The notes under the pieces: model-generated
What the model was told of the DNA's origin: nothing
What the model saw: only the letters and a program-made list of their open reading frames with translations
The model's database searches: none
Made by a program: the position numbers and the translations under genes
Shown: positions 1 to 8,900 of the stretch, in pieces
Position numbering within the stretch: position 1 is the first letter of the stretch
Layout: the number at the start of each line of letters is the position of its first letter
Assembly (NCBI GenBank): GCA_016794525.1
Contig: JAEUJY010000041.1
Span: 1-41,323 of the forward strand
DNA length: 41,323 bases
Direction of reading: 5' to 3'
From: Myxococcales bacterium
GTDB taxonomy: Bacteria; Myxococcota_A; Polyangia; Haliangiales; Haliangiaceae

Positions 1-1
1 G

Positions 2-1570
2 TGTACTCGGTTCGTGGACGCCAGCGCTCACGGCTCATCGCCCAAGCAGATCACGCCGCCACTCCCGCTGTCGATCCGCCCCGGGGCGCCCCGCACAACC
101 GATCGATATCACCGCCATTTCAAACCGATCGGTGTTCTAGATGGTGGTCCAAATCTAGGCTCGATCGCCCCCAACCATGACAAGATCTACCTGCCTGCCT
201 CGATTCACCCGTCGGCGACCTATCGAATCATCGAGGTAGATGCCGCCGGGAGTCGCGTGCGCACCGAGGGAAGGCCGGCCTTGCCCGCGTCCCCCTCCGC
301 CTCGCCTTGGCGCATCGCCCCGTACCAAGAAGTCAGTCTGCTGGATGTCGGCGGCATGGCCGCGGCTGGGGTGCCCGGTAGTCCCGGAGTCCTTCAACTC
401 GATCTCGATGCCGATCTGGCCCGGGTCTGGCCGAACGAGACTCCGCTCAACGTCGACGAGCCACGCGACACAATCTACCTCGAGCAGGACCAGGGGAGGC
501 ACAGCAAGCTGTACAAGATCGTCGGTGTCGACCACTTGCAGAAGCGGGTCACCGTCGATGCGCCGCCGGTACTCAGCGCGAGCGGGCGCTGGCGAATCAA
601 CCACCGGCCTTACCTGGTGATGATTGACCCCTTCGGCGCGCGGTTGCAGGGCGAAGGCGCCACCACTCAGCCGGCTAACCCAGATCGGGTCCTCCTGCCC
701 GGCGCCAATCTGGCACGGGTCAACGCATATTTCGATACCATCTACCTTGCCTCGGACACGGCGCGACCCGGTCGCACCTATCGCATCTTGGAAGTCAACG
801 ACACGGCCGATTGGGTCCGTATTGCGCACGACCCAGGCAACCCTGTTCCCTCACTCGGGGCGGGCAGTCGCTGGTACCTCCAGGCGGGGGTTGGAGGCGT
901 CCCGGCCCAGGTGAACTACAATCTCAGTTCTGGCCGCGGCTTCGATCACTACGACGGCATGGTGTTCTTGGTGCACAACGGCGTGATCCACGACGTGGCC
1001 GCATGGACCTCGTACACTTCTCGCAACTACTCGAACTACGACGAATTTCGGACCTCGCTGCGCGGAAACAAGGACTACGAGTATTCGTCGTACAAGTCTG
1101 GAAAGTCGTTCATCAACTTCGGCCTAAAGGTGGTCGACTTCGGCGCCGGAAAGCGCCCGGGATCCGCCGAGTTGTTCGACGGTGTTCGGGAGGCCCGCTG
1201 GTACTACGAGCCTACGACGCGTGACGACACCGAAGCGCCGTCGCGTGCCGTGGGTGCGAGCAACCTAGGCAAGACGACGATCAGGTTTCACTACGGCGAC
1301 ACGGGGAAGCCCACTAGCCCTTCAACGGCGTCCGGTTCGGCGGGCTGCATGGTGTCTCCGTCGTATGATGCGATGCGAGGCAGTCTCATCACGATACACA
1401 ACAACGAGCGCCGCGCCTACGACGGGACCTTCGATCAGGGCATCGATCAGTTGGTCGCAATGGGCCACCGTGCAGCCGTGCGGTTCCACCCGAACCTCGG
1501 ATTCGGTGCGTGGACGGACCGGTTGGTTGGGTGGGTCTGGGTCATCAGGCCAGGAGAGCGATCGCTATGA
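2..1570 (+). CDS. Triple-repeat protein with C-terminal L,D-transpeptidase-like motif (5' end may be cut)
   Basis: The frame is open to the left window edge; the first in-frame start is GTG at 14, so the true start may lie outside. Numbering from that GTG, three divergent repeats fill about residues 40-290. Each has a D-x-IYL strand (DKIYL, DTIYL, DTIYL), a YRI/YKI-x-x-V strand and a closing aromatic segment (PWRI, RWRI, RWYL). The C-terminal part (about 300-518) has an F-H-Y-G motif followed by S-A-G-C-M-V with Cys445. This is reminiscent of the H...S-x-G-C core of YkuD-type L,D-transpeptidases, but the usual Arg after Cys is absent, so catalysis is uncertain. Its stop overlaps the next ATG (ATGA), implying coupling. 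The region is less GC-rich than genes further right, suggesting acquisition. I cannot assign a function. Confidence 0.7.
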   Translation, partial: CTRFVDASAHGSSPKQITPPLPLSIRPGAPRTTDRYHRHFKPIGVLDGGPNLGSIAPNHDKIYLPASIHPSATYRIIEVDAAGSRVRTEGRPALPASPSASPWRIAPYQEVSLLDVGGMAAAGVPGSPGVLQLDLDADLARVWPNETPLNVDEPRDTIYLEQDQGRHSKLYKIVGVDHLQKRVTVDAPPVLSASGRWRINHRPYLVMIDPFGARLQGEGATTQPANPDRVLLPGANLARVNAYFDTIYLASDTARPGRTYRILEVNDTADWVRIAHDPGNPVPSLGAGSRWYLQAGVGGVPAQVNYNLSSGRGFDHYDGMVFLVHNGVIHDVAAWTSYTSRNYSNYDEFRTSLRGNKDYEYSSYKSGKSFINFGLKVVDFGAGKRPGSAELFDGVREARWYYEPTTRDDTEAPSRAVGASNLGKTTIRFHYGDTGKPTSPSTASGSAGCMVSPSYDAMRGSLITIHNNERRAYDGTFDQGIDQLVAMGHRAAVRFHPNLGFGAWTDRLVGWVWVIRPGERSL

Positions 1571-2814
1571 CGACTCGTCGGTGCACACTCTTCCTCTTGG
1601 TGGGGGCAATCCTCGCCGGGTGCCCCTCGGCACGATCGGTTGAGATCGCGGAGCCGCGGGCGGCGCCGCCGCCCTCATCCGTCCAGGAATGCGGCCCCTC
1701 CGAAGGTCCGGTACTGCCCGCCGGGCGGACGATCACTGCAGCCGTTGCACTTGACAACGGAGCTGTCCTACTCGCTGGGGTCGACGGCGGGGCGGGGCCT
1801 GGTCACACCCCAGAAGGGTGGAGCGCGATATTCGATCCGCGTTTGGGGAGCCTGCTCGAAACCCCCGTGCCGCCTGAGCTAGTCGTGACTCAGGCGGCAT
1901 GGACAGGCCGAGGCGTTATCGCCATCGGGACATCCTTGCTAGACGCGGTCGCGAACACCGACGCTGTGACGATGGCCGCGCGGTTCGATGTGAACACTCG
2001 CACGTGGATCGCGATGCCGAGGGTTCCTTCATGTGTGGGAGACGGCTCGTTTTCGAACCCGCCGACCGTTGAGATGATCGCGCTCGCAGATGGGGCGGCC
2101 CTTGTCGTTGGCGCCCTGTGCACGGCACAGGTCACGGCGGACGGCCGGTGGACTCAGTATGCGGCGCCCCCGCCGGCGCGCCTGTTCACATTGACGCGCC
2201 TCAACGGAGGAGACGTCTTGCGCATTGGCGGCGTGAGACTAAGCGATGGCGAACTCATGCGCGACGCGTTCCGCTTCAGGGCGGATCGCCAGCAGTGGGT
2301 CGAGGTCGCGCCCTCTCCATACTTTCGCTACAATCATACTTCCTCGCGCTTGGAGGATGGTCGAGTCTTGGTCGTCGGAGGATGTGAGGTCACTGAGGGG
2401 GCGTGTGGGTCTGAAGGCGTGCTGCGGGGGCCGCCTCCAGTGCTCTACGACCCTCGCGCCGACCGCTGGGAGGTTCTCGGCCAGGCGGAGGTGAACAATC
2501 GCGAACGTGCGAGTGCAACCGTGCTTGCCGACGGCCGAGTTGTGTTGTTGGGAGGCTTTGGTAGTGGGGAGGAATGGGGGGAGCTGCCTGGTGCGGCGTA
2601 CCAGAACGGCGGATGGGTGGAGCTCCCTGGGCTTGGTCGGGGCGGTGGGCAGCATCTCGCTGTCGCGGCGGGCGATCACCACGTCTTGGTTGCTGGCGGA
2701 ATGTGGAAAGAGAACGAACCTCAGCTCCTTTGGTACGGCGCCGCCCCGTCCTGTCCGTCGACGCCAGTCAAACTCGCGCCGCCCGCGCCACCTCTAGAAG
2801 AGTCGACGCCATGA
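1567..2814 (+). CDS. Kelch-repeat-like lipoprotein
   Basis: The 415-residue product starts at ATG 1567, inside an ATGA overlap with the upstream gene. Residues 1-19 form a lipoprotein signal (two Arg, hydrophobic stretch, lipobox L-A-G-C with Cys19), so the mature protein should be membrane-anchored. The body shows repeated beta-propeller blades of the Kelch/galactose-oxidase type: several copies of a hydrophobic-hydrophobic-GG motif (VLVVGGC, VVLLGGF, VLVAGGM) each preceded by a D-G-R or similar turn, with Trp-containing strands between. Kelch propellers bind proteins or glycans; no catalytic residues are evident. It ends in an ATGA overlap with the giant gene. An in-frame GTG upstream at 1510 is possible but would disrupt the signal peptide. 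Confidence 0.8.
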   Translation: MTTRRCTLFLLVGAILAGCPSARSVEIAEPRAAPPPSSVQECGPSEGPVLPAGRTITAAVALDNGAVLLAGVDGGAGPGHTPEGWSAIFDPRLGSLLETPVPPELVVTQAAWTGRGVIAIGTSLLDAVANTDAVTMAARFDVNTRTWIAMPRVPSCVGDGSFSNPPTVEMIALADGAALVVGALCTAQVTADGRWTQYAAPPPARLFTLTRLNGGDVLRIGGVRLSDGELMRDAFRFRADRQQWVEVAPSPYFRYNHTSSRLEDGRVLVVGGCEVTEGACGSEGVLRGPPPVLYDPRADRWEVLGQAEVNNRERASATVLADGRVVLLGGFGSGEEWGELPGAAYQNGGWVELPGLGRGGGQHLAVAAGDHHVLVAGGMWKENEPQLLWYGAAPSCPSTPVKLAPPAPPLEESTP

Positions 2815-5800
2815 CCCAGATCGCTACGCAGGGCACACTGCGCTCTCACCTGGCGGATGCACCCTGGCCGGTCGACTTCTTCGCCCCTGCCGACCTGCCG
2901 GGATTCCTCGATCGGATCTACGTGGTCGAGTCCCTGGTGCGATGGCGCGGCGACGAACACAACCTGCGCTTGCAGCTCGCGTTCGAGGGCGAGGTGGCGG
3001 TCCGCCTGCCCGGCCTCGACGGCGTGTCGCTGGTGTTCGGTGGCGATCCCCTTATTGAGGGTGTCACACTGATCGGAGTCCAGGTGAAGATGGGCAGACG
3101 CCCTGAGGTCGTTTTCGACCAGTTGTCGTTCGCACTGCGGTTCGATCGCGAGCTCCTGACCCCCGCCCCCGACGAGACCGGCCAGGTCGCCGAGCACGCC
3201 CAGATCTACGTCACCGGCTCGATCGCGATCGATGACAACTTCGATGTCCAGGTGCGGGGCTTCGACGCGATCGAGCTCACCCCGGTCATGCTCGGGTCGT
3301 CGGGAATCGTGCTGTCGGCGTCGGGGGTCAAGCTGGACCTGTCGCGGACCACCGCGCTGCCCGAGGTGCTGGCGGCTGGGTTCGGCGAGGACTTCCTGGG
3401 CGTGTTCGTGGGCGAGGCCAAGGTCCGGTTCCCGGACAACTTCCCCAGCTTGGCGCCCGAGGACCTGGTGCTGCGCGACGCCGCCATCGGCTCGGGCGGT
3501 GTCTCGGGGACCTTGGTGGCGTCGTACACCCCGATGTTCGACGACCAGACCCAGCGCTTCACCGGCCCGGGCGCCGGCGAGCTGGGCGGCGTGCCGTTCG
3601 GCCTGCGTGAAGCCGACATCGCCGTGCGTCGCAACGGCTTCGAGCGTGCCCGCCTGGCCGGCGACCTGCTCTTGCCGTTCTTCGACCTGCCGGTCGAGGT
3701 CGAGGTCGGGCTGACCCTGGACGGCGGGCTGACGGTGGCGCTCAGCCGTGACGAAGACCTGATCACGCTGCGCCGGGAGGGCGTGGTCGAGGTGGTTGTC
3801 GACAGCCTCGGGTTCGTGGTCGATGGCGACGGCCTGACCACCCGCCTGAGCGGCACCGTGCGGCCGCTGATCGGCGGGCTGGCATGGCCCGGCTTTGAGG
3901 TGCGCGAGCTGGAGATCGACTCCCGCGGCAACGTCCGGTGCGACGGCGGGTGGATCGATCTGCCTACCCAGTACGCGTTGGACTTCCACGGCTTCGCGAC
4001 CGAGCTGACCAAGCTGGGGTTTGGGCGCGACGACGACGGCGGCCGGTGGATCGCGGTCTCGGGCAGCCTGCAACTCGGCGCCGAGCTGCGGGCCGGGGCC
4101 TCGCTCGACGGCTTGCGGGTCACCTGGTACGGCGACGGCCGCCCGCCACGCCTGGGGCTCGATGGCATCGACGTCGAGCTGGACCTGCCCGAGGTGCTGC
4201 GGTTCCGCGGCCGGGTCGGCTACCGCGAGCTGCCGGGACCGGTCCACCGCTTCGACGGCGGCATCGCCCTCGAGTTGCTCGCCCTCGACCTGCGCCTCGA
4301 CGCCCAGCTGGTGATCGGCACCGGCCCGAATGGGTCGCCGTTTCTCGGCATCCACCTCGCCGGTGATCTGCCGGGTGGCATCCCTCTGTGGGCCACCGGG
4401 CTGTCGTTGTATGGCCTCTCGGGGCTGTTCGCGCTCAACCTCACGCCCGATCGTGCCGCCGACGAGCCGTGGTACGACGGCTGGTACAAGCGGGCGCCGC
4501 TGGGCGCGACCGAGCTGACCAAGTGGGCGTGGCAGGATGGCGCCCGCGGCTTCGGCGCCGGCCTCACGGTCGGCACCACCGTCGACAACGGCTTCACCCT
4601 GGCGGCCCGGACCTCGGTCATCCTGCTGTTCCCGGGCCCGATCGTGCTGATCGAGGGGCGGGCCAACCTGTTCCACGAGCGGGCCCGCCTGTCGGACGAG
4701 CCGGCGTTCACCGCGCTGGCGGTCCTCGACAAGCAGTCCGACACCTTCCTGGTGGGCCTCACCGCGCGCTACCAGCAGGGGGCCGATGGTCGGCTGATCG
4801 ACATCGGCGGTCGCGCCGAGGGCTTCTTCCGCCTCTCGAGCGGCGACGACTGGCACCTGTACCTGGGCGAGCGCACGCCGCCGGACCGCCGCATCAAGGC
4901 CAAGGCGCTGTCGCTGTTCGAGGCCGACGCCTACCTGATGATCGACCCCGACGGGCTGGCGCTGGGGGCGAGCGCGGGCTGGGACAAGCAGTGGAAGTTC
5001 GGGCCGCTACGGGTGTCGCTGTCGGCGTCGATCGCCGCGGACGCCGCGGTGAGCTGGCGCCCGCTGCACTTCCATGGCGAGGTCGGTGTTCACGGTGCCG
5101 TCGGTCTACGGCTACGGCCTGACGGTGTCGGTCGACGCCCGGCTCGCCGCCGACGTCTTCGATCCGTACCACCTGCTCGGTCAGTTCCACGTTGGCATCG
5201 GCCTGCCCTGGCCGCTGCCCGACTTCAGCGTCGACGTCTCGATGGAGTGGGGCCCGGAGCCGATCTTCCCGGCGCTGCCGGCGCCGGTGAAGGAGGTAAC
5301 GGTCGAGCACTTCAAGGTCACGTCGACCTGGCCGCTGCCGGTGGGTGGGCTGCTGGTGCCGCGCGTCGATCGCGGCGACGGACTCCTGCTGGAGCCGGTG
5401 CCGGGGCCGCCGCTGGCCGCGCCGCCACCGGCGACCGCGCCGGTAGTGCCGCTCGATGCCCGGCCCCGCATCACCTTCGCGCGGCCAGTCCACGACGACG
5501 CCCGCGCCGGGGTCAACGGCCGCGAGACGGTGCCGGCGCGCGAGCGCCTCGGCGATCCTCAGGCCGACGAGGGGCCGGTGCTGGTCCGCTACGGGCTGCG
5601 CGAGGTCGCGCTCGATGCGTGGCGCGGCGCCACCTGGATGCCGATCGCGCGGTCGGTGGGGCCCGGCCAGCCGCCCAACCCGCCGGGGCTACCGCGTCTG
5701 TGGGGCTCGTGGGCCCCCCTACCGGCGCTTCCCGACTTGGGCGGCACAGCTGTGGCCCAGGTGAAGTTGCTCCTGTGGTCGCGGACCCCGTTCGATCACA

Positions 5801-5996
5801 CCACTCACACTGGTGGCGCGTGGGACGAGTGGATCACCGACCACGCGACCGACCTGCCGTGCCTGCCGATCCCGGAGCCGGTCTGGACCTGCCACGGCCT
5901 GACCGGGCTCACCGAAGGCGACCTGGTGGAGCCACCGTGGACCTCACCCGACGTGCCGGGCTTCATTGTGACGTGGAATCCGCCGGTGATGCGTGA
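2811..5996 (+). CDS. Giant multidomain protein, 5' part (frame disrupted near 5.1 kb)
   Basis: Translation starts at ATG 2811 (ATGA overlap with the Kelch gene). No signal peptide is seen. Residues 1 to about 760 are a coherent, beta-rich, repeat-like sequence of strands with G-x-x turns, containing an aromatic segment around residues 530-600 (LYGLSGLFALNL, then PWYDGWYKR). From about 5080-5110 onward this frame becomes an Arg/Pro/Ala-rich out-of-register translation up to the stop at 5996. The natural continuation of the protein (YGYGLTVSVDA and onward) is in the +1 frame, which is open from 5074 to 11388. The true protein was therefore probably about 2,860 residues, interrupted by one indel. 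I do not recognise a named family with certainty; large beta-rich proteins of this style occur in myxobacteria and actinobacteria. Confidence 0.65.
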   Translation: MTQIATQGTLRSHLADAPWPVDFFAPADLPGFLDRIYVVESLVRWRGDEHNLRLQLAFEGEVAVRLPGLDGVSLVFGGDPLIEGVTLIGVQVKMGRRPEVVFDQLSFALRFDRELLTPAPDETGQVAEHAQIYVTGSIAIDDNFDVQVRGFDAIELTPVMLGSSGIVLSASGVKLDLSRTTALPEVLAAGFGEDFLGVFVGEAKVRFPDNFPSLAPEDLVLRDAAIGSGGVSGTLVASYTPMFDDQTQRFTGPGAGELGGVPFGLREADIAVRRNGFERARLAGDLLLPFFDLPVEVEVGLTLDGGLTVALSRDEDLITLRREGVVEVVVDSLGFVVDGDGLTTRLSGTVRPLIGGLAWPGFEVRELEIDSRGNVRCDGGWIDLPTQYALDFHGFATELTKLGFGRDDDGGRWIAVSGSLQLGAELRAGASLDGLRVTWYGDGRPPRLGLDGIDVELDLPEVLRFRGRVGYRELPGPVHRFDGGIALELLALDLRLDAQLVIGTGPNGSPFLGIHLAGDLPGGIPLWATGLSLYGLSGLFALNLTPDRAADEPWYDGWYKRAPLGATELTKWAWQDGARGFGAGLTVGTTVDNGFTLAARTSVILLFPGPIVLIEGRANLFHERARLSDEPAFTALAVLDKQSDTFLVGLTARYQQGADGRLIDIGGRAEGFFRLSSGDDWHLYLGERTPPDRRIKAKALSLFEADAYLMIDPDGLALGASAGWDKQWKFGPLRVSLSASIAADAAVSWRPLHFHGEVGVHGAVGLRLRPDGVGRRPARRRRLRSVPPARSVPRWHRPALAAARLQRRRLDGVGPGADLPGAAGAGEGGNGRALQGHVDLAAAGGWAAGAARRSRRRTPAGAGAGAAAGRAATGDRAGSAARCPAPHHLRAASPRRRPRRGQRPRDGAGARAPRRSSGRRGAGAGPLRAARGRARCVARRHLDADRAVGGARPAAQPAGATASVGLVGPPTGASRLGRHSCGPGEVAPVVADPVRSHHSHWWRVGRVDHRPRDRPAVPADPGAGLDLPRPDRAHRRRPGGATVDLTRRAGLHCDVESAGDA

Positions 5997-8900
5997 GGTG
6001 CATCCGGTGGGCGACGGACTACCCGGGGCATCCGCGCTGTGCGTGCCGCCTCGGCTGACGATCAACGCTCTCCCCGTCGATTGCGTGATGACGGTGTCGG
6101 TACCTGCTCCCAGCCGCGCCGTCCGGCTGGGCGTGGTCGATCCGACCGGCGTGACCGTCATGGCACGACACGCTGATGGGACGGTCACCGGCCCCTACCC
6201 GGGCGGCACCTCAGCTGACCCGTGGGTGACGGTGCCGGCGGCGGACGTCGTCGAGCTCACCGTCACGCCCGGCAAGCTCGCCTGTGTGTACCAGCTGTGC
6301 CTCGAGCACGGGCTGTCCGACGAGGAGCTCGCCGATCGGCAGGATCTGCAGACCCACGTCCAGGGCGAGGTGGTCCGCTGGTCGCAAGACGGGCACGTGC
6401 TTGAGCCCGACACCGCGTATCGCCTGCGGATCGTCAGCACCGTGAACGCCACCGGCGAGGGCGAGCTGGCCGGCCAGACGCGCGACCACGCGACCGAGCA
6501 GCTCGCGTACTTCCGGACCGGCGGTCCGCCCGGCCTGGGGACGCTGTCGACCCCCGAGGGCTACCCGGGCGCCGAGCCGTTCCGCAGCGGGCTCGACGAC
6601 CTGACCCGCTACGTGCGGCAGACCGTGCCGCCCACGGTGCCGGCGCCGGGCCAGCCGCTGGTGCAGGTGCGCCCGGTGTTCCGGGCCTACGATCTCGGGG
6701 TCGAGTTCAACGAGGACTACGTCGAGCTGATGTACCGCCTGGGCGGGCGCGATCTGGGGATGTACCTGTTCGACGGCAACAGCGCGCCGCTGCGCGATCC
6801 GGGCGGACGGCTGATGCAGCCGCGCTACCGGTGGGCGCGGTCGAGCCACCCCGCGCTGAGCGAGGCCGAGCAGTGGTGGCTGCAGGTGGTCGGCGGCAGC
6901 CCGTGCCTGGCCATCGACCCGACCGTCATCCCTTACCCGGCGGCGATGGTCAGCGCCGGGGCGGTGCTGCCGCCCGACGCCGCCATCGAGGCCCGGCTGG
7001 TGCCGCTGGTGTTCCGCGACGGGTTCGCGGAGCTGCCGGTGGGCACCAGCGCGATCGGCGACGGGGCGACCCTGGGGCGGTGGCGCGTCGACGACGTGGC
7101 GGCGGTGGGCGGCCCCGGGCGGTGGGTGATCGAGGACGGCGGCAGCGGCACCCGGGCCCTGGCCCAGCTCGCGGCGATCGGCGCGGTGCCGGCCGATCCC
7201 GGCGACGCCCGCCGGCCCGGCACCCTGCTGCGGTGCGAGGTCACCGCCACCGACTACCGGGTCACAGGCCAGGTCCGCTCGTCCAGCGGAGGCGCGGTCG
7301 GGATCGCGGTCCGGGTGACCGCCAGCGAGGCCGGCTACCTCTTCGTGATGGACCGCAATGCCGGGAATCGCCGGCTGGTGCGGATGCAGCCCGGCGAGTG
7401 GGCGGTGCTGGCCGAGGACCAGCGCCGCTACCCGATCGGCCGCGACCAGGCGATGTCGCTCGAGGTGGTGGGGAGCTCGCTGCGGGCCTACCTCGACGGG
7501 GTGCTGGTGTTCCACGTCGTGGACGCCGCCTACCCCGCCGGTGGGGTCGCCCTCCACACCCAGAGCTGCGCGGACGCCCGCTGGCGGGAGCTCCGCGTCG
7601 ACGACCTAGGCGCCGGCGCGCCGGTCGTGTACAGGTTCGGGTTCACCACCTCCCGGTTCGCCAGCTTCTACCACCTTGGTCACGGCGGCGAGCAGCGGCG
7701 GTCGACCGTGGCGCCCCCCGCCGGCCTGACGGCGATGATCGGCGCGGCGGTGAGCCCGGCGACCGCGCCCACCGACGACGAGCATCGCGCCTACGACGCG
7801 GCCGCCGCCCTGGTGCTGGGCCCGGCCATGCACCGGCGGCCCGCCGCGCTCGAGCTCACCCGGCTGGCCGACGCCGCCGGGCTGGTCGGGTTCCTGCTCG
7901 TCAGCCCCGAGCCGATCGCTTGGCCTCGCGTGACCCTGGCGCTCCACGCGGGGCCGAGCCAACCGGCGCGCGCGTCCGGCCCGGGGCCGGCCCGGCTGGC
8001 CGAGGCGACCGTCGGGCAGGTCGACTCGACCGCCGAGTCGGTCACGGTGCTCGTCGAGGATCCCGTCGATCCCAGCGCGATCGCGGTCGAGTACCTGGCG
8101 CTGCCCGGGGCGGTCGACCTGACCGCGGGCGCGGTGGTGTTCGACGAGCGCTTCCCGGGGCCGGCGGGCGCGCTGCACCTCGAGCGGTTCGGCCCCGGCG
8201 CCAGCGAGCGGTTCACGATCCTCGATCAGGGCGATCAGGAGGGGCCGTCGCGGTGGCGCTCTGAGGATGGGCGGATGAAGCAGCTGAGCCCGATCTACGG
8301 CGGGGACCTCGGTGGCGGCGAGGCGCTGCGCCCCGGGACCATGGCGCTGCTCGGTGATGCGAGCTGGCGCGACCTCACCATCGACACCGTGGTGCGGGCC
8401 GGCGCCCCCGGCGCCATCGGCCTGGTGTTCCGTCACGGCCCCACCGGGGATCACTACCGGTTCGCCATGGATCAGGCGCTGACCCAGCGCCGCCTGGTGC
8501 GGGTGACCGCCGGGGCGGCGACGGTGCTATGGGAGCAAGCCCAGGGCTTCGAGCTGGACCGCGACTACCGGCTGCGGGTGCAGGTGCTCGGCGACACCCT
8601 GGTCGGCTGGCTGGACGACGGCCTGCTGTTCCACGTGGTCGACCCGGGCCCGCGCCTGGGCGGCGGCCAGCTCGGCTGGTACTGCTGGCACAACCCGCTC
8701 GCCGAGTTCGCGGCCCTGGAGGTGTCGACGCTCGAGGTCGAGCCGATCCGCTGGACCGGCGACCTGGGCGAGCCCGCGTCGTGGGAGGTGCGCGACGACG
8801 TCGGCGCGATCGGCGGTCCCTCGCAGTGGGTGGCCGACGATGGCCTGCGGCAGCTCACGGCGATCGGCGGCGCCGACGGCGCCGGCTTCGCGCTGGGGAC

